A stretch of DNA of 64,000 nt. Origin: Allobosea lathyri (GTDB taxonomy: Bacteria > Pseudomonadota > Alphaproteobacteria > Rhizobiales > Beijerinckiaceae). The translations under genes and the position numbers were made by a program. Location of the stretch: assembly GCF_900108245.1 (NCBI RefSeq), contig NZ_FNUY01000002.1:248001-312000 (forward strand). Reading direction: 5' to 3'. Positions 9,271 through 19,300 of the stretch are shown here, piece after piece. Each line of letters starts with the position of its first letter. Position 1 is the first letter of the stretch. Under the pieces are notes generated by a model, which saw nothing but the letters and a program-made list of their open reading frames with translations, ran no database searches and was not told the origin of the DNA.

Positions 9271-10482
9271 GTGACGCTGAGCATCGCCGGCGCCGCTCTG
9301 GGGCCTTCCAGCTCCAGCCTCGCTAACCCTCGGCCGCAGAGTGAATTCCCGGTCGCGACTGATGCGCGTCTCGAACAGGTCGGCGAGACAGTGCGTCTGA
9401 CCATGGCCCTCTCTACCACCGTCGATGTCAGCGCGTCCGTGCTCGCGGGGCCCGATCGGGTGGTGATCGACCTGCCATCGATGAATTTTCAGGTGCAGCC
9501 GGCTGCCGCGCGCAAGAGCGCCGGTTTCGTCAGCGCCTTCCGCTTCGGGTTGTTCACGGCTGACCGGTCGCGAATCATCATTGATCTCGCGCAGCCGGCC
9601 GTCGTGACACGGGCCGAGACCCGGGCCGTTCGGGGCGGATTCGGCGAGCTTACGATCGAACTCAAGCGGGCGACGCGCGCCGAGTTCCAGGCTGCCGTCA
9701 ACCGGACCCCGCAGCGCGATCCCGATGTGACCGCTGCCATTCCAACCCCTGCCAAACCGATCGGTGAAACGCGTCGCACGATTGTGATCGACCCGGGCCA
9801 TGGCGGCATCGACCCCGGGGCGGTTGTGGCGTCGATTGCCGAGAAGTCGGTCGTGCTCGCCTTCGGGACGAAGCTCCGGGAGCAGCTGGAGGCAAACGGA
9901 CGCTATCGCGTGGTGATGACACGGGATGGCGACCGATTCGTATCACTAGCCGAACGCGTCAAAATCGCCCGGGCGGAGGGGGCCGACCTGTTCGTCTCGA
10001 TCCATGCCGATTCGCTGACGCAATCGCAGGAGGTTCGTGGCGCGACCATTTATACCGGGTCCGAGCGCGCGACCGATGCCGAATCGGCCAGGCTCGCCGC
10101 CAAGGAAAACCAGGCGGACGCTGTCGCGGGCCTCGATTCGAGTGAGGAGGTTCAGGATGTCGCCGGCATCCTGATGGATCTGGCCAAGCGGGAGACGCGG
10201 ACCTTCTCGGCAGTCTTTGCCCGTAATCTCGTCGAAAAGCTCGGTGGTTCGGTGAAGATGCACAAGGTTCCGCTGCGTTCTGCGGGGTTCCGGGTGCTGA
10301 GCGCGCCCGATGTGCCTTCCGTGCTGATCGAGCTCGGTTACATGTCCAGCCCCAAGGATGCCGAACTGCTCAATTCGGTCGAATGGCGCACTCAGGCGGT
10401 CGCGGCCGTCGGGACGGCAATCGAGCATTATTTCGAGCGCGAACGGGCGCCTGGTGGCAAGGCTGCCGAGAACCGCCGCTGA
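9271..10482 (+). CDS. N-acetylmuramoyl-L-alanine amidase (AmiC type), 5' end uncertain
   Basis: A periplasmic zinc amidase that cuts the peptide stem from N-acetylmuramic acid during cell separation. Numbering from GTG 9271, an AMIN domain spans about 30-130 and the amidase_3 domain 170-392, with zinc ligands His177 (DPGHGG), Glu191 and His245 (SIHADS), and a C-terminal ELGYMSS bearing the catalytic glutamate. GTG 9271 is the first standard start, but it cuts into a clear signal peptide: the same frame upstream reads RRRPKTQSFFRLLGTLAV and then the hydrophobic stretch. Further up, the frame meets TGA at 9157, preceded by ATG 9142 and four sense codons. The true start may be a rare codon, or the TGA may be recent or read through. 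Confidence 0.85.
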   Translation: MTLSIAGAALGPSSSSLANPRPQSEFPVATDARLEQVGETVRLTMALSTTVDVSASVLAGPDRVVIDLPSMNFQVQPAAARKSAGFVSAFRFGLFTADRSRIIIDLAQPAVVTRAETRAVRGGFGELTIELKRATRAEFQAAVNRTPQRDPDVTAAIPTPAKPIGETRRTIVIDPGHGGIDPGAVVASIAEKSVVLAFGTKLREQLEANGRYRVVMTRDGDRFVSLAERVKIARAEGADLFVSIHADSLTQSQEVRGATIYTGSERATDAESARLAAKENQADAVAGLDSSEEVQDVAGILMDLAKRETRTFSAVFARNLVEKLGGSVKMHKVPLRSAGFRVLSAPDVPSVLIELGYMSSPKDAELLNSVEWRTQAVAAVGTAIEHYFERERAPGGKAAENRR

Positions 10483-10563
10483 CGCTCGGTGGGCCACGAA
10501 AATGCATGGCGCAGATCATGCGAAATGTGGTCGCAAGGCCACGGTTCCGCCATCTCCATCATG

Positions 10564-10569
10564 CTATAG
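10564..10569 (+). promoter_or_regulatory. Possible -10 element before the PBP1A gene
   Basis: CTATAG lies 66 bases upstream of the PBP1A start and resembles the alphaproteobacterial -10 consensus CTATAT. No convincing -35 element was found at the right distance, so this is weak. Confidence 0.25.
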
Positions 10570-10634
10570 ACCTGATTTGCGCAGCGCCTTTTCTCGGGCG
10601 CACAGGGCGGTAACAGCAAGGGCCAGGGCCTGAG

Positions 10635-13085
10635 ATGCGGTTTATCCTGCGAATCTTTGGATGGTTGTTCGCCGCGGGCGCGATCGCCTTCGTGGTCGGC
10701 GCGGTCGTCGCTGGCGGATTCATCTGGCACTACTCCAAGGACCTGCCGGATTCCGCGCAGCTGCGGAACTACGAGCCGCCGGTGATGACCCGCGTCCATG
10801 CCGGCGACGGCAGCCTGATCGCCGAATATGCGCGCGAACGCCGGCTTTACCTGCCGATTCAGGCGGTGCCGAAGTTGATCATCGACGCCTATCTCTCGGC
10901 CGAAGACAAGAATTTCTACAAGCATATCGGCGTCGACCCCGAGGGGCTCGTGCGCGCCGCGATCAGCAACTTCCGCAACCGCTCGGCCGGCCGCCGTCCG
11001 CAGGGCGCGTCCACGATCACCCAACAGGTGGCGAAGAACTTCCTCGTCGGCTCCGAGCAGAACTACGAACGCAAGATTCGCGAGGCGCTGGTCGCGCTAC
11101 GCATCGAGTCGACCTACTCCAAGGACAAGATCCTCGAGCTCTATCTGAACGAGATCTACCTTGGCGCGCCGGCGCCGGGGCAGGGCAGCTATGGCATCGC
11201 GGCCGCGGCACTGAACTATTTTGGCAAGTCGGTCCATGAGCTCAACCTGCAGGAGGCAGCCTATCTCGCCGCCCTGCCGAAGGCGCCGACCGACCTGCAT
11301 CCGTTCCGGAACCGCGAGCGCGCGATCGAACGTCGCAATTACGTCATCGACCGGATGGTGGAGAACGGCTTCGTCAAGCGCGAGGCGGGCGATCTCGCCA
11401 AGAAGCAGCCGCTGGGCGTCAACCCGCGCACGGTTTCGCCGAACAACATCGCTGCCGGCTATTTCGCCGAAGAGATCCGTCGCGAATTGCAGGATCGTTA
11501 TGGCGAGAAGAAGCTGCTTGAAGGCGGGCTGTCGGTGCGTGCCACCGTCGATCCCAAGATCCAGCTCATGGCCCGCAAGGCGCTCGTCGATGGTCTGGTG
11601 CGCTTCGACGAGGCGCGCGGCTGGCGCGGCGCGATCCAGAAGCTCGACCTGAGCGCCCGCGATTGGGGGCTGGCCATCGGCGAATTGCCGGTGCTCGGCG
11701 ACGTCGCGCCCTGGCGTCTGGCTGTCGTGCTCGACGTGTCCGGTGATACCGCGCGGCTCGGCATGCATCCGCTGCGCGAGAATTCCGGCCAGCTCAAAAG
11801 CGACCGCGAAACCGCGACGCTGTCGGGCGAGGGCATCAAATGGACGCGTCGCTCGCGCGTCTCGCAGGCGGTTTCCGTCGGCGACGTCGTTTATGTCGAG
11901 CCGATCGACAGCAGGCCGGGCCAGGTTCGCCTGAGGCAGCTGCCGGAGGTCAACGGCGCCATCACGGTCATGGACCCGTTCTCGGGCCGTGTTCTCGCGA
12001 TGGTCGGCGGCTTCTCGCATGATCAGTCGGAGTTCAATCGCTCGACGCAGGCGCTGCGTCAGCCCGGCTCCTCGTTCAAGCCCTTCGTCTATGCGACGGC
12101 GCTCGACAATGGCTACACGCCGTCGAGCATCGTGCTGGATGCGCCGATCGAGATCGATCAGGGCGGCGGCCTCGGCATGTGGCGGCCGGAAAACTATGAC
12201 GGCAAGTCGACCGGGCCGCGCACGCTGCGCTACGGCATCCAGTTCTCGAAGAACCTGATGACGGTGCGGCTCGCCAAGGATGTCGGCATGCCGCTGATCG
12301 CGGAATATGCCCGTCGTTTCGGCGTCTATGACGACATGCAGCCAGTGCTTTCGATGGCGCTGGGCGCCGGCGAAACCACCGTCATGCGCATGACGGCGGG
12401 CTATGCCATGCTCGTCAACGGCGGGAAGCGGATCCGGCCGACGCTGATCGACCGCATCCAGGATCGCTGGGGCGCGACCATCTTCCGCCATGACCAGCGC
12501 GTCTGCGAAGGCTGCAATGCCGACAAATGGGCCGACCAGCGCGAGCCGCGTCTCGTCGACAATCGCGACCAGGTGCTCGATCCGCTGACCGCCTACCAGA
12601 TGGTCTCCATCCTCGAGGGCGTGGTCCAGAACGGTACCGCGACTGTGGTCAAGGCCGTCGGCAAGCCCGTCGGCGGCAAGACCGGCACCACCAACGACGC
12701 CAAGGATGTCTGGTTCGTCGGCTTCTCTCCCGATCTTGCCGTTGGCGTCTATATGGGCTTCGACAAGCCGAAGTCGCTGGGCACCTCGGCGACGGCCGGT
12801 CAATACGCTGCGCCGATCTTCCGCGATTTCATGATCGCGGCGCTGAAGGACAAGCCGGCCACGCCGTTCCGCGTGCCCGCAGGCATCAAGCTGATCCGTG
12901 TCGATCCCCGGACCGGGATGCGCTCGGGCGGCGAGGGCGGTATCCTCGAAGCGTTCAAGCCGGGTACGGCACCGCCCGACAGCTATTCGGTCATCGGCGC
13001 GGCCGGCGACGGCAGCACACCGCTCAGCGTCTCGCCGGGCGGCGGGGGACGTGGCGTCGGTTCCGGTACCGGCGGCTTGTACTAA
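10635..13085 (+). CDS. mrcA: Penicillin-binding protein 1A, bifunctional peptidoglycan synthase
   Basis: An 816-residue inner-membrane enzyme that polymerises lipid II and cross-links peptide stems. An N-terminal membrane anchor covers residues 5-35. The GT51 glycosyltransferase domain carries EDKNFYKH with the catalytic Glu90, the GASTITQQVAKNF motif and the EIYLG motif. After an OB-like linker, the transpeptidase domain has the active-site serine in S479-S-F-K482, the second motif S538-K-N540 and the K682-T-G-T motif. The amidase gene immediately upstream shares the cell-wall theme. PBP1A followed by prfB is a common alphaproteobacterial order. Confidence 0.95.
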   Translation: MRFILRIFGWLFAAGAIAFVVGAVVAGGFIWHYSKDLPDSAQLRNYEPPVMTRVHAGDGSLIAEYARERRLYLPIQAVPKLIIDAYLSAEDKNFYKHIGVDPEGLVRAAISNFRNRSAGRRPQGASTITQQVAKNFLVGSEQNYERKIREALVALRIESTYSKDKILELYLNEIYLGAPAPGQGSYGIAAAALNYFGKSVHELNLQEAAYLAALPKAPTDLHPFRNRERAIERRNYVIDRMVENGFVKREAGDLAKKQPLGVNPRTVSPNNIAAGYFAEEIRRELQDRYGEKKLLEGGLSVRATVDPKIQLMARKALVDGLVRFDEARGWRGAIQKLDLSARDWGLAIGELPVLGDVAPWRLAVVLDVSGDTARLGMHPLRENSGQLKSDRETATLSGEGIKWTRRSRVSQAVSVGDVVYVEPIDSRPGQVRLRQLPEVNGAITVMDPFSGRVLAMVGGFSHDQSEFNRSTQALRQPGSSFKPFVYATALDNGYTPSSIVLDAPIEIDQGGGLGMWRPENYDGKSTGPRTLRYGIQFSKNLMTVRLAKDVGMPLIAEYARRFGVYDDMQPVLSMALGAGETTVMRMTAGYAMLVNGGKRIRPTLIDRIQDRWGATIFRHDQRVCEGCNADKWADQREPRLVDNRDQVLDPLTAYQMVSILEGVVQNGTATVVKAVGKPVGGKTGTTNDAKDVWFVGFSPDLAVGVYMGFDKPKSLGTSATAGQYAAPIFRDFMIAALKDKPATPFRVPAGIKLIRVDPRTGMRSGGEGGILEAFKPGTAPPDSYSVIGAAGDGSTPLSVSPGGGGRGVGSGTGGLY

Positions 13086-13265
13086 CTCGCCTGATCGATC
13101 CGGGGCGGCGTTCTGCTCCCCGGAATTTGCCTCTGTCTTGAATTTGCCTGCATCTCCTGGCGAGGCGAAACGGCGGCCGCGCGCTCAGGCGTTTACACGC
13201 GGCGTTTTCATCCCTATCTCAGCGCTCCGGCAGAAGCCGCCGCCAACGAGGGCATTTCACGAATC

Positions 13266-14394
13266 ATGCGTCCTGAAATCCAGACCCAGCTCGACAACGC
13301 CAAGCAGTCGATTGGACTGCTGAGGAGGCATCTTTGACTGGGATGTCGCGCAACGCCGCCTCGCGGAACTGAACGCCCTCTCTGAGGGACCCGATTTCTG
13401 GAACGATGCCGAGACCGCGCAGAAGCTCATGCGCGAACGCACCTCGCTCGAGGACCAGATCAACGGCATTAACAAGCTCGAGCGCGATCTCGATGATGCC
13501 CTGACCCTGATCGAACTCGGCGAGATGGAAGAGGATGCCGCCTCCATCACCGAGGGTGAGGTCGCGATCAAGGCTGTCGAAGTCGAGGCCGCCAGACGGC
13601 AGGTCGAGACCCTGCTCTCGGGCGAAGCCGACATGCTCGACACCTATCTCGAAATTCACCCGGGCGCTGGCGGTACCGAGAGCCAGGACTGGGCCGAGAT
13701 GCTGCTGCGCATGTATCGGCGCTGGGGCGAACGTCGCAAGCTCAAGGTCGAGACGCTCGAATATCAGGATGGCGACACCGCCGGCATCAAGTCGGCGACG
13801 CTGCAGTTCAAGGGCCATAATGCCTATGGCTGGCTGAAGACGGAATCGGGCGTGCACCGGCTGGTGCGCATCTCGCCATTCGACTCCAATGCCCGGCGGC
13901 AGACCTCCTTTGCGTCGGTCTGGGTCTATCCGGTGGTCGACGATCGCATCGTCATCGACATCAACGAGTCGGATTGCCGGATCGACACCTATCGCGCGCA
14001 GGGCGCGGGTGGGCAGCACATCAACACGACCGATTCGGCCGTGCGCATCACCCATATCCCGAGCGGCATCGCGGTCTCCTGCCAGCAGGAGCGTTCACAG
14101 CACAAGAACCGGGCCAAGGCCTGGGACATGCTGCGGGCGCGGCTTTATGAGGTCGAGCTCAAGAAGCGCGAAGACAAGGCGAATGCCGAGCAAGCGGCCA
14201 AAAGCGATATCGGGTGGGGCCACCAGATCCGCTCCTATGTGCTGCAGCCCTATCAGCTGGTGAAGGATCTGCGTACGGGCGTGAGCTCGACGGCGCCGTC
14301 CGAGGTGCTCGACGGGGCGCTGGATCCGTTCATGGAGGCCTCGCTGGCCCAGCGCGTCTACGGTACCGAAGTCGAGGTCGAGGATATCGACTGA
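13266..14394 (+). CDS. prfB: Peptide chain release factor 2, made by programmed +1 frameshift
   Basis: RF2 recognises UGA and UAA stop codons and triggers hydrolysis of the finished peptide. The reading frame starts at ATG 13266, runs 23 codons ([14 protein letters not shown] and on), meets TGA at 13335-13337 and continues in the +1 frame from GAC at 13336 (DWDVAQRRL) to 14394, for a total of 375 residues. The slip site CTTTGAC preceded by AGGAGG is the classical autoregulatory signal. The codon-reading motif SPF is at 203-205 and the catalytic GGQ at 248-250, nearly the E. coli positions. A caller that ignores the frameshift would start it wrongly at 13429. Confidence 0.96.
13323..13338 (+). 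promoter_or_regulatory. Programmed +1 ribosomal frameshift site of prfB
   Basis: An internal Shine-Dalgarno AGGAGG (13323-13328) lies three bases before the slippery CTT-TGA-C (13332-13338). The arrangement and spacing match the E. coli site. When RF2 is scarce the ribosome pauses at TGA and slips +1, so RF2 controls its own synthesis (established for this family). Confidence 0.95.
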
Positions 14395-14411
14395 GCCAAT
14401 GATGGCGGCAA

Positions 14412-15716
14412 TCAGTGCATCGCCGCCAGCTTGCTGCCCGCACGCAGGAAGCGTGTCGGGTCCAGCGGCTGATCGTTGATCCGGGTCTCATAGTGCAGAT
14501 GCGGGCCGGTGGACCGGCCCGTCGTGCCGACGCGCCCCACAACCGTACCCGTCGTCACGTTCTGGCCCGAAGAGACGCTGATCGCCGACATATGGGCGTA
14601 GCGGGTGGTGATGCCGCCGGCATGCTCGATCTCGACCATATTGCCATAACCGCCCGAATATTCCGCCGTCACGACCTTGCCCGGCGCGGTGGCCCGGATC
14701 GGCGAACCGGTCTCGGCGCGGAAATCGACGCCTGTGTGCATGGCGGGGCCACGGGTGAACGGGTCGACGCGATAGCCGAAATTCGAGGTGAAATCGTTCT
14801 CGCCAGCCATGGGGCGGGCGAGCGGCAGTTGTTCGATCACTCCGCGCAGCCGCGTCACGGCGGCTATGCGGGGCTGAAGCGCGCTGAGAGTGGCCTCGAA
14901 CGGGCCGGCCGAAGCATCGACCTTGAAGGGAACGAAGGGGCCGCCAACGCCAGATGCCACGCCCGCCTCAACCGCGAAACGATCCGTGTCGATACCCGTT
15001 TCGGAAAGGGCTCCGCGCAGACGCTTCTGGGTCTCGGACAGGTTTTCGTCGATCTCCTTGAGCACGGCGATCTGCGCCCCGGAGGTCCGGGTGATATGCC
15101 GGTCGAGGCGGCTCAGCGCAGCATCGACGCGTTCGGCAGGAGGCTTGGGTTCAGCCTCACCCGACTGCCATGGCGCGGCTTTTTCGCCGACGCCACGCAG
15201 CGATGGCGAATCGGGCGCTGGCATTGGTTTGGTCGGCATGATCGGCGCGAAGCTGGTGACGCCCGAGGCTCTGACCGGTTCCTCGGGCTTGATCATCCGG
15301 GCGCGCAGCGAGCCCTTGCCGGCCATCGCGAGGCCGCCTGATTGCAGCGTGTCGGCCAGGGCGGTGACGAGGGATTGCCGCGATTCGAGTTCCGCCTGAC
15401 GCGTCGCCAACTCGTCGACGCGGGCCTCGACACCATCCTGGTCGAGCAAAGCGCGGCTGGCGAGGCGATCGACATCGGCGCGCAGCGAGGCGATCCGGTC
15501 TTCATAGGCGTATTGCCGGGTGGTTTCCCGAGCAATCAGATGCGCCGCCAGATCGTCCTTGCTGAGGATGTACCAGCCGGCAGTGCCGCTGCAGGCCGTC
15601 GTCAGCGCCAGCCACGACAGTCCGGCAAACACAGTCGACCGGCGGATCGTGTAGGTTTTGTGCGTGGCCAGGCCCGTCACCGGGAGGGCGGGGCCTGTCG
15701 AGGCTTGCTGTGTCAT
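14412..15716 (-). CDS. Membrane-anchored M23 (LytM) metallopeptidase
   Basis: A 434-residue cell-wall protein with a short cytoplasmic start, one transmembrane helix (about 26-48), a periplasmic coiled-coil-rich region (about 60-280) and a C-terminal LytM domain. Zinc-binding residues appear intact: HTGVD (first His and Asp) and HLHYE (the H-x-H pair), with YAHM between, so it may be an active endopeptidase rather than only an activator. The start is uncertain: ATG 15716 gives the N terminus MTQQASTGP, whereas an in-frame TTG at 15782 has an AGGCGA just upstream and would add 22 residues. The peroxiredoxin gene lies immediately upstream on the same strand. Confidence 0.88.
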   Translation of the reverse strand: MTQQASTGPALPVTGLATHKTYTIRRSTVFAGLSWLALTTACSGTAGWYILSKDDLAAHLIARETTRQYAYEDRIASLRADVDRLASRALLDQDGVEARVDELATRQAELESRQSLVTALADTLQSGGLAMAGKGSLRARMIKPEEPVRASGVTSFAPIMPTKPMPAPDSPSLRGVGEKAAPWQSGEAEPKPPAERVDAALSRLDRHITRTSGAQIAVLKEIDENLSETQKRLRGALSETGIDTDRFAVEAGVASGVGGPFVPFKVDASAGPFEATLSALQPRIAAVTRLRGVIEQLPLARPMAGENDFTSNFGYRVDPFTRGPAMHTGVDFRAETGSPIRATAPGKVVTAEYSGGYGNMVEIEHAGGITTRYAHMSAISVSSGQNVTTGTVVGRVGTTGRSTGPHLHYETRINDQPLDPTRFLRAGSKLAAMH

Positions 15717-15808
15717 TACGCGGGACCGGTTGTTACGCTGCCGATCCCGCCAATAGAGGCTGTTAAGGTTAATCTTTCGCAAATCGCCTGGTGAAGGCAG
15801 CCGTTGCT

Positions 15809-16273
15809 TTACAGATCCCTGGCGGCGGCAAGCACCTCCTCGGCATGGCCCGCAACCTTCACCTTGGGCCAGATGCGCGCGATCCTGCCGTCGGGGTCGA
15901 TCAGGAAAGTGCTCCGCTCCACGCCCATATACCTGCGGCCATACATGCTCTTCTCGACCCAGATGCCATAGGCCTGCAGCATCGCCAGCGTCTCGTCGGC
16001 CACTAGCGGGAAGTCGAGCCCGTATTTCTGCTTGAACTTGTCATGGCGCTTCGCCGGATCGGGCGAAACTCCGATGATATCGGTGTTTGCGGCGGCGAAA
16101 TCCCCACGCAATCCGTTGAAGGCAATGGCTTCCTGGGTGCAGCCGGGGGTGTCGTCCTTCGGATAGGCATAGAGCACGACCTTGCGGCCCCGCAGCTGCG
16201 ACAATGACAACGTGCCGCCGCCGTCGCGAGGCAATGTGAAGTCGGGGGCGGGATCGCCTTGGTTTAACGCCAT
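15809..16273 (-). CDS. bcp: Thiol peroxidase of the BCP/PrxQ family
   Basis: A 154-residue peroxiredoxin that reduces peroxides in the cytosol. The peroxidatic cysteine is Cys45 in DDTPGCTQEA. The resolving cysteine found five residues later in E. coli BCP is absent (Ile50 here) and no other cysteine is present, so this is a 1-Cys type that would need an external thiol for turnover. Conserved segments LRGRKVVLYAYPKD and ERSTFLIDPDGRI support the assignment. It is 26 bp or more upstream of the M23 peptidase gene, possibly co-transcribed. Confidence 0.92.
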   Translation of the reverse strand: MALNQGDPAPDFTLPRDGGGTLSLSQLRGRKVVLYAYPKDDTPGCTQEAIAFNGLRGDFAAANTDIIGVSPDPAKRHDKFKQKYGLDFPLVADETLAMLQAYGIWVEKSMYGRRYMGVERSTFLIDPDGRIARIWPKVKVAGHAEEVLAAARDL

Positions 16274-16394
16274 GTTCTGCCTTCCTTTTGTCGCCTTCGG
16301 GCTTCATGCACCCGCGCTGAGCCGCTCGGCAGCCCGATGCGGGTAACAGGACGGTTCCGGCGCTTGCCGAATCGGTTCGCCAGGCCACATCGAC

Positions 16395-19300
16395 ATGCAT
16401 GCCGAGTCTTTGCCGATAACGGCAAGGGACTGCCTTCCGCCGTCTAAACCAGATACGCTTCACTCGCCCGAGAGGATCAAGCAGGCCTTGGTGGATCACG
16501 ACGCACAGAACGCGGCCGCGGCGAAGGTTTTGCCCGCGACCCCGGCGGAACCCGCATGCGACGTGGCGGCTGTGAAACGGCGCGCGAAAGCGGGGCTGGT
16601 CACCATGGTCGTGGCGGTCGTCGTCGCCGTCGTGACATTGGCGGGTGCTGCCGCGACGCTGCTGGTTACCGGACTGATTCCCCTGTCGGGCCTGGAAGGC
16701 CGGATCACCGCGGCAATCGAGGAACGGCTCGGACGCGACTGGAAGGTCGAGGCCGCCGCTGCCGAGCTTGGCCGTATAGACGGGCATTCGCAGCTCAGGG
16801 TCAGGCAGGTTTCCTTCCGCCACATCAGCGGTGCCACGATCAGGGCGCCGGAAGCGATCCTGGGCTACGAGCCGTTGGCGCTCCTACGTGGCGAGATCAG
16901 GCTGGTCTCGGTGGATTTGCGCGGCGTCAACGTCCGGCTTGGCGTCAACAAGGACGGTGCCCTGGTCGTGAACGCGGACTCGGCCCCGGCCGAGACGCCT
17001 GCGCCGGCGGTGGTGCCCGACACGGCCCAGTGGAATGCGTTTACCGGAATCATGAGCGCCGTCTCGACCCTGGCACAGGGCGACGGGCTGTTGGGCGCGC
17101 TCGAAACCGCAGGCATGAATGGCGCCCGGCTGTCGCTGGTCGACCCTGAGGGGCGCGTGAAGGCCGGTTTCGAGGATGTCGAGATCCGGCTCACGCGCAC
17201 CGGCGAGCGCGGCACGCGTCTGAGCATGAAGGGACGTACCGGCCAACGCTGGAAGGAAATGGCAATCGATCTGTCCAGCGAGGCGGACGGAACCCAGCGC
17301 GCCGACATCGATATCGTGCGCTTCGAGCCGGCCGAGATTGTCGCGCTGGCCTTCGGAACGGGGGGCATCTCGATCGACGGGCTGCCCGTGAAGGGCAAGG
17401 CCAGCCTCAAACTGCTTCCGAACGGAAAGAAGACCATCGCTGCACAGATTGACGTGCTTCCGGGAACCGTTCGCTTTCCCGACAGCCCGATCCCGCCTCT
17501 TCTCGTCGATTCCGCCCATCTGGAGCTCGAGAGCAGCGATGATCTCACCGTGCTGGAGGTCCGCCGTGGCGACATCCATGCCGGCGCGACGCGTCTGTCG
17601 GGGACCGGCAGCCTGCGCGAGGATAATGGTGCCTGGCGCATGAACATCGACGCTGGCGGCCAATTGGCCGGGCTCGACAGCGACCCGCCAATCGTCCTCG
17701 ACAGCATCAAGGGCAATGTCAAAATCGATCCGCGCGCCAATGAAGTCACGATCGACTCCATGTCCCTGCGGGGACCGGCGATCACGGTCGACGGCACCGG
17801 CTTCATTCAACGCGTTAGCGATTCGCCGCTGCAGCGCTTTTCGATCAGGGCGGTCGATTCCGATCCACGCGCCATCCTCGCCGTCTGGCCGCGCTGGACC
17901 TCGCCGGACGTCCACGGCTCCCTGTCGCGCCAGTTCGTCAGCGGCCGCGTCGGGGCCCTGCAGGTCGACCTCGATCTGCCAGCCGAAGACCACGCCCGCC
18001 TGCTGAAGGGCGCCGGCATACCCGACAAGGCGCTCTCGGTTGTCGTCGATGCCACCCAGGTGCGTTTCCTGCCCGGTCCCGGGCTCCCTCCGCTGATCGA
18101 TGCGTCCGTTTCGGGCAGGACCACCGGGCGAACCGTCCAGCTCGCGATCACCAAGGCAACGGCCGATCTTGGCAGCGGGCGGCAGCTTCAGCTGAGCGAA
18201 GGCAGCTTCGAGGTCGCCGAGACCTGGATGCCGCGCGCCACCTCGCATGTCGCATTCAGATCGACCGGCTCGATGGAATCGCTGGCCGCCCTGTTCGCCT
18301 TTCCGGCGTTGAAGGATTTCGCCCAAAGCCAGATCGATCCGGCTGCCATTCGCGGCGCAAGCGACCTGAAGACCACGTTGACCCTGCCGCTCGTCGACGA
18401 TCCCAGGCCTGGCGAAATTATCGTGAACAGCAGCGGCACCCTGTCCGGCGTCGCGTCCGACACACTTCTCGGCACCGAGAAGCTGGATAGTGGCGCGCTC
18501 ACGGTGAATTTCGACCGCAACGGTCTCGTCGTGCGCGGCGAGGCAAAGGTCGGCGGCGACAAGAGCCAGGTTGAAATCCGCCAGAACCCCAAAGGGCAGG
18601 GCGAGGCGACGTTACAATTTGTGCTCGACAATGCGAGCCGCCAGAGGCGGGGGCTTGGTCCTGAGACGGGGATCACCGGCGCGATCCCGGTCAAGGTCGT
18701 CAAGGCGCTCGGCAAGGGCGCGGACGCGCCGCCCAGGGTCGAACTCGACCTGACGAAGGCGGCGCTCGACGGCACGTTTCCCGGCCTGAACAAGCCGGCC
18801 GGCCGCGCTGGACGCGCCAGCTTCAACTATATCGCCGATCCCAATGGCCCCGATCTCGAGGATTTCCTGCTCGACGCGGCGCCCATCCTGATCCGCGGCA
18901 GGATCGAACTGACCAAGCAGAACGGGTTCGACGGTGCCAGCCTGTCTCAAGTCCGGCTTTCACCTGGCGACAACCTCAAGGTTGAAGTCAGGCGCGATGG
19001 CAATCTGACGAAGCTCACCATTCGCGGCGCGGTCGCCGATGCGCGACCCTTCATTCGCGACCTCCAGCAGAGTAGCTCCGGCCCGCAAGCGCGCGGCGAC
19101 AAGAACGCGGCTCGCGGCGGCGATTTCGATGCCGATCTCGACGTGCCTATCCTGACCGGCTTCAACAACGAGGCCATCACCAATGCGACGCTGAAGCTCT
19201 CCAAGCGCGGCGGCGAGGTGCGTTCGCTGGCGTTCCAGGGCCGCATCGGCAAGGCAGACGTCACAGCCCGGCAAGCCCGGCAGGGGGACGGCCCGGGTCA

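Noticed and set aside
15755..15775. TTAAGGTTAA near the M23 peptidase start as a CtrA site
   Set aside because: The half-sites are two bases apart rather than seven.
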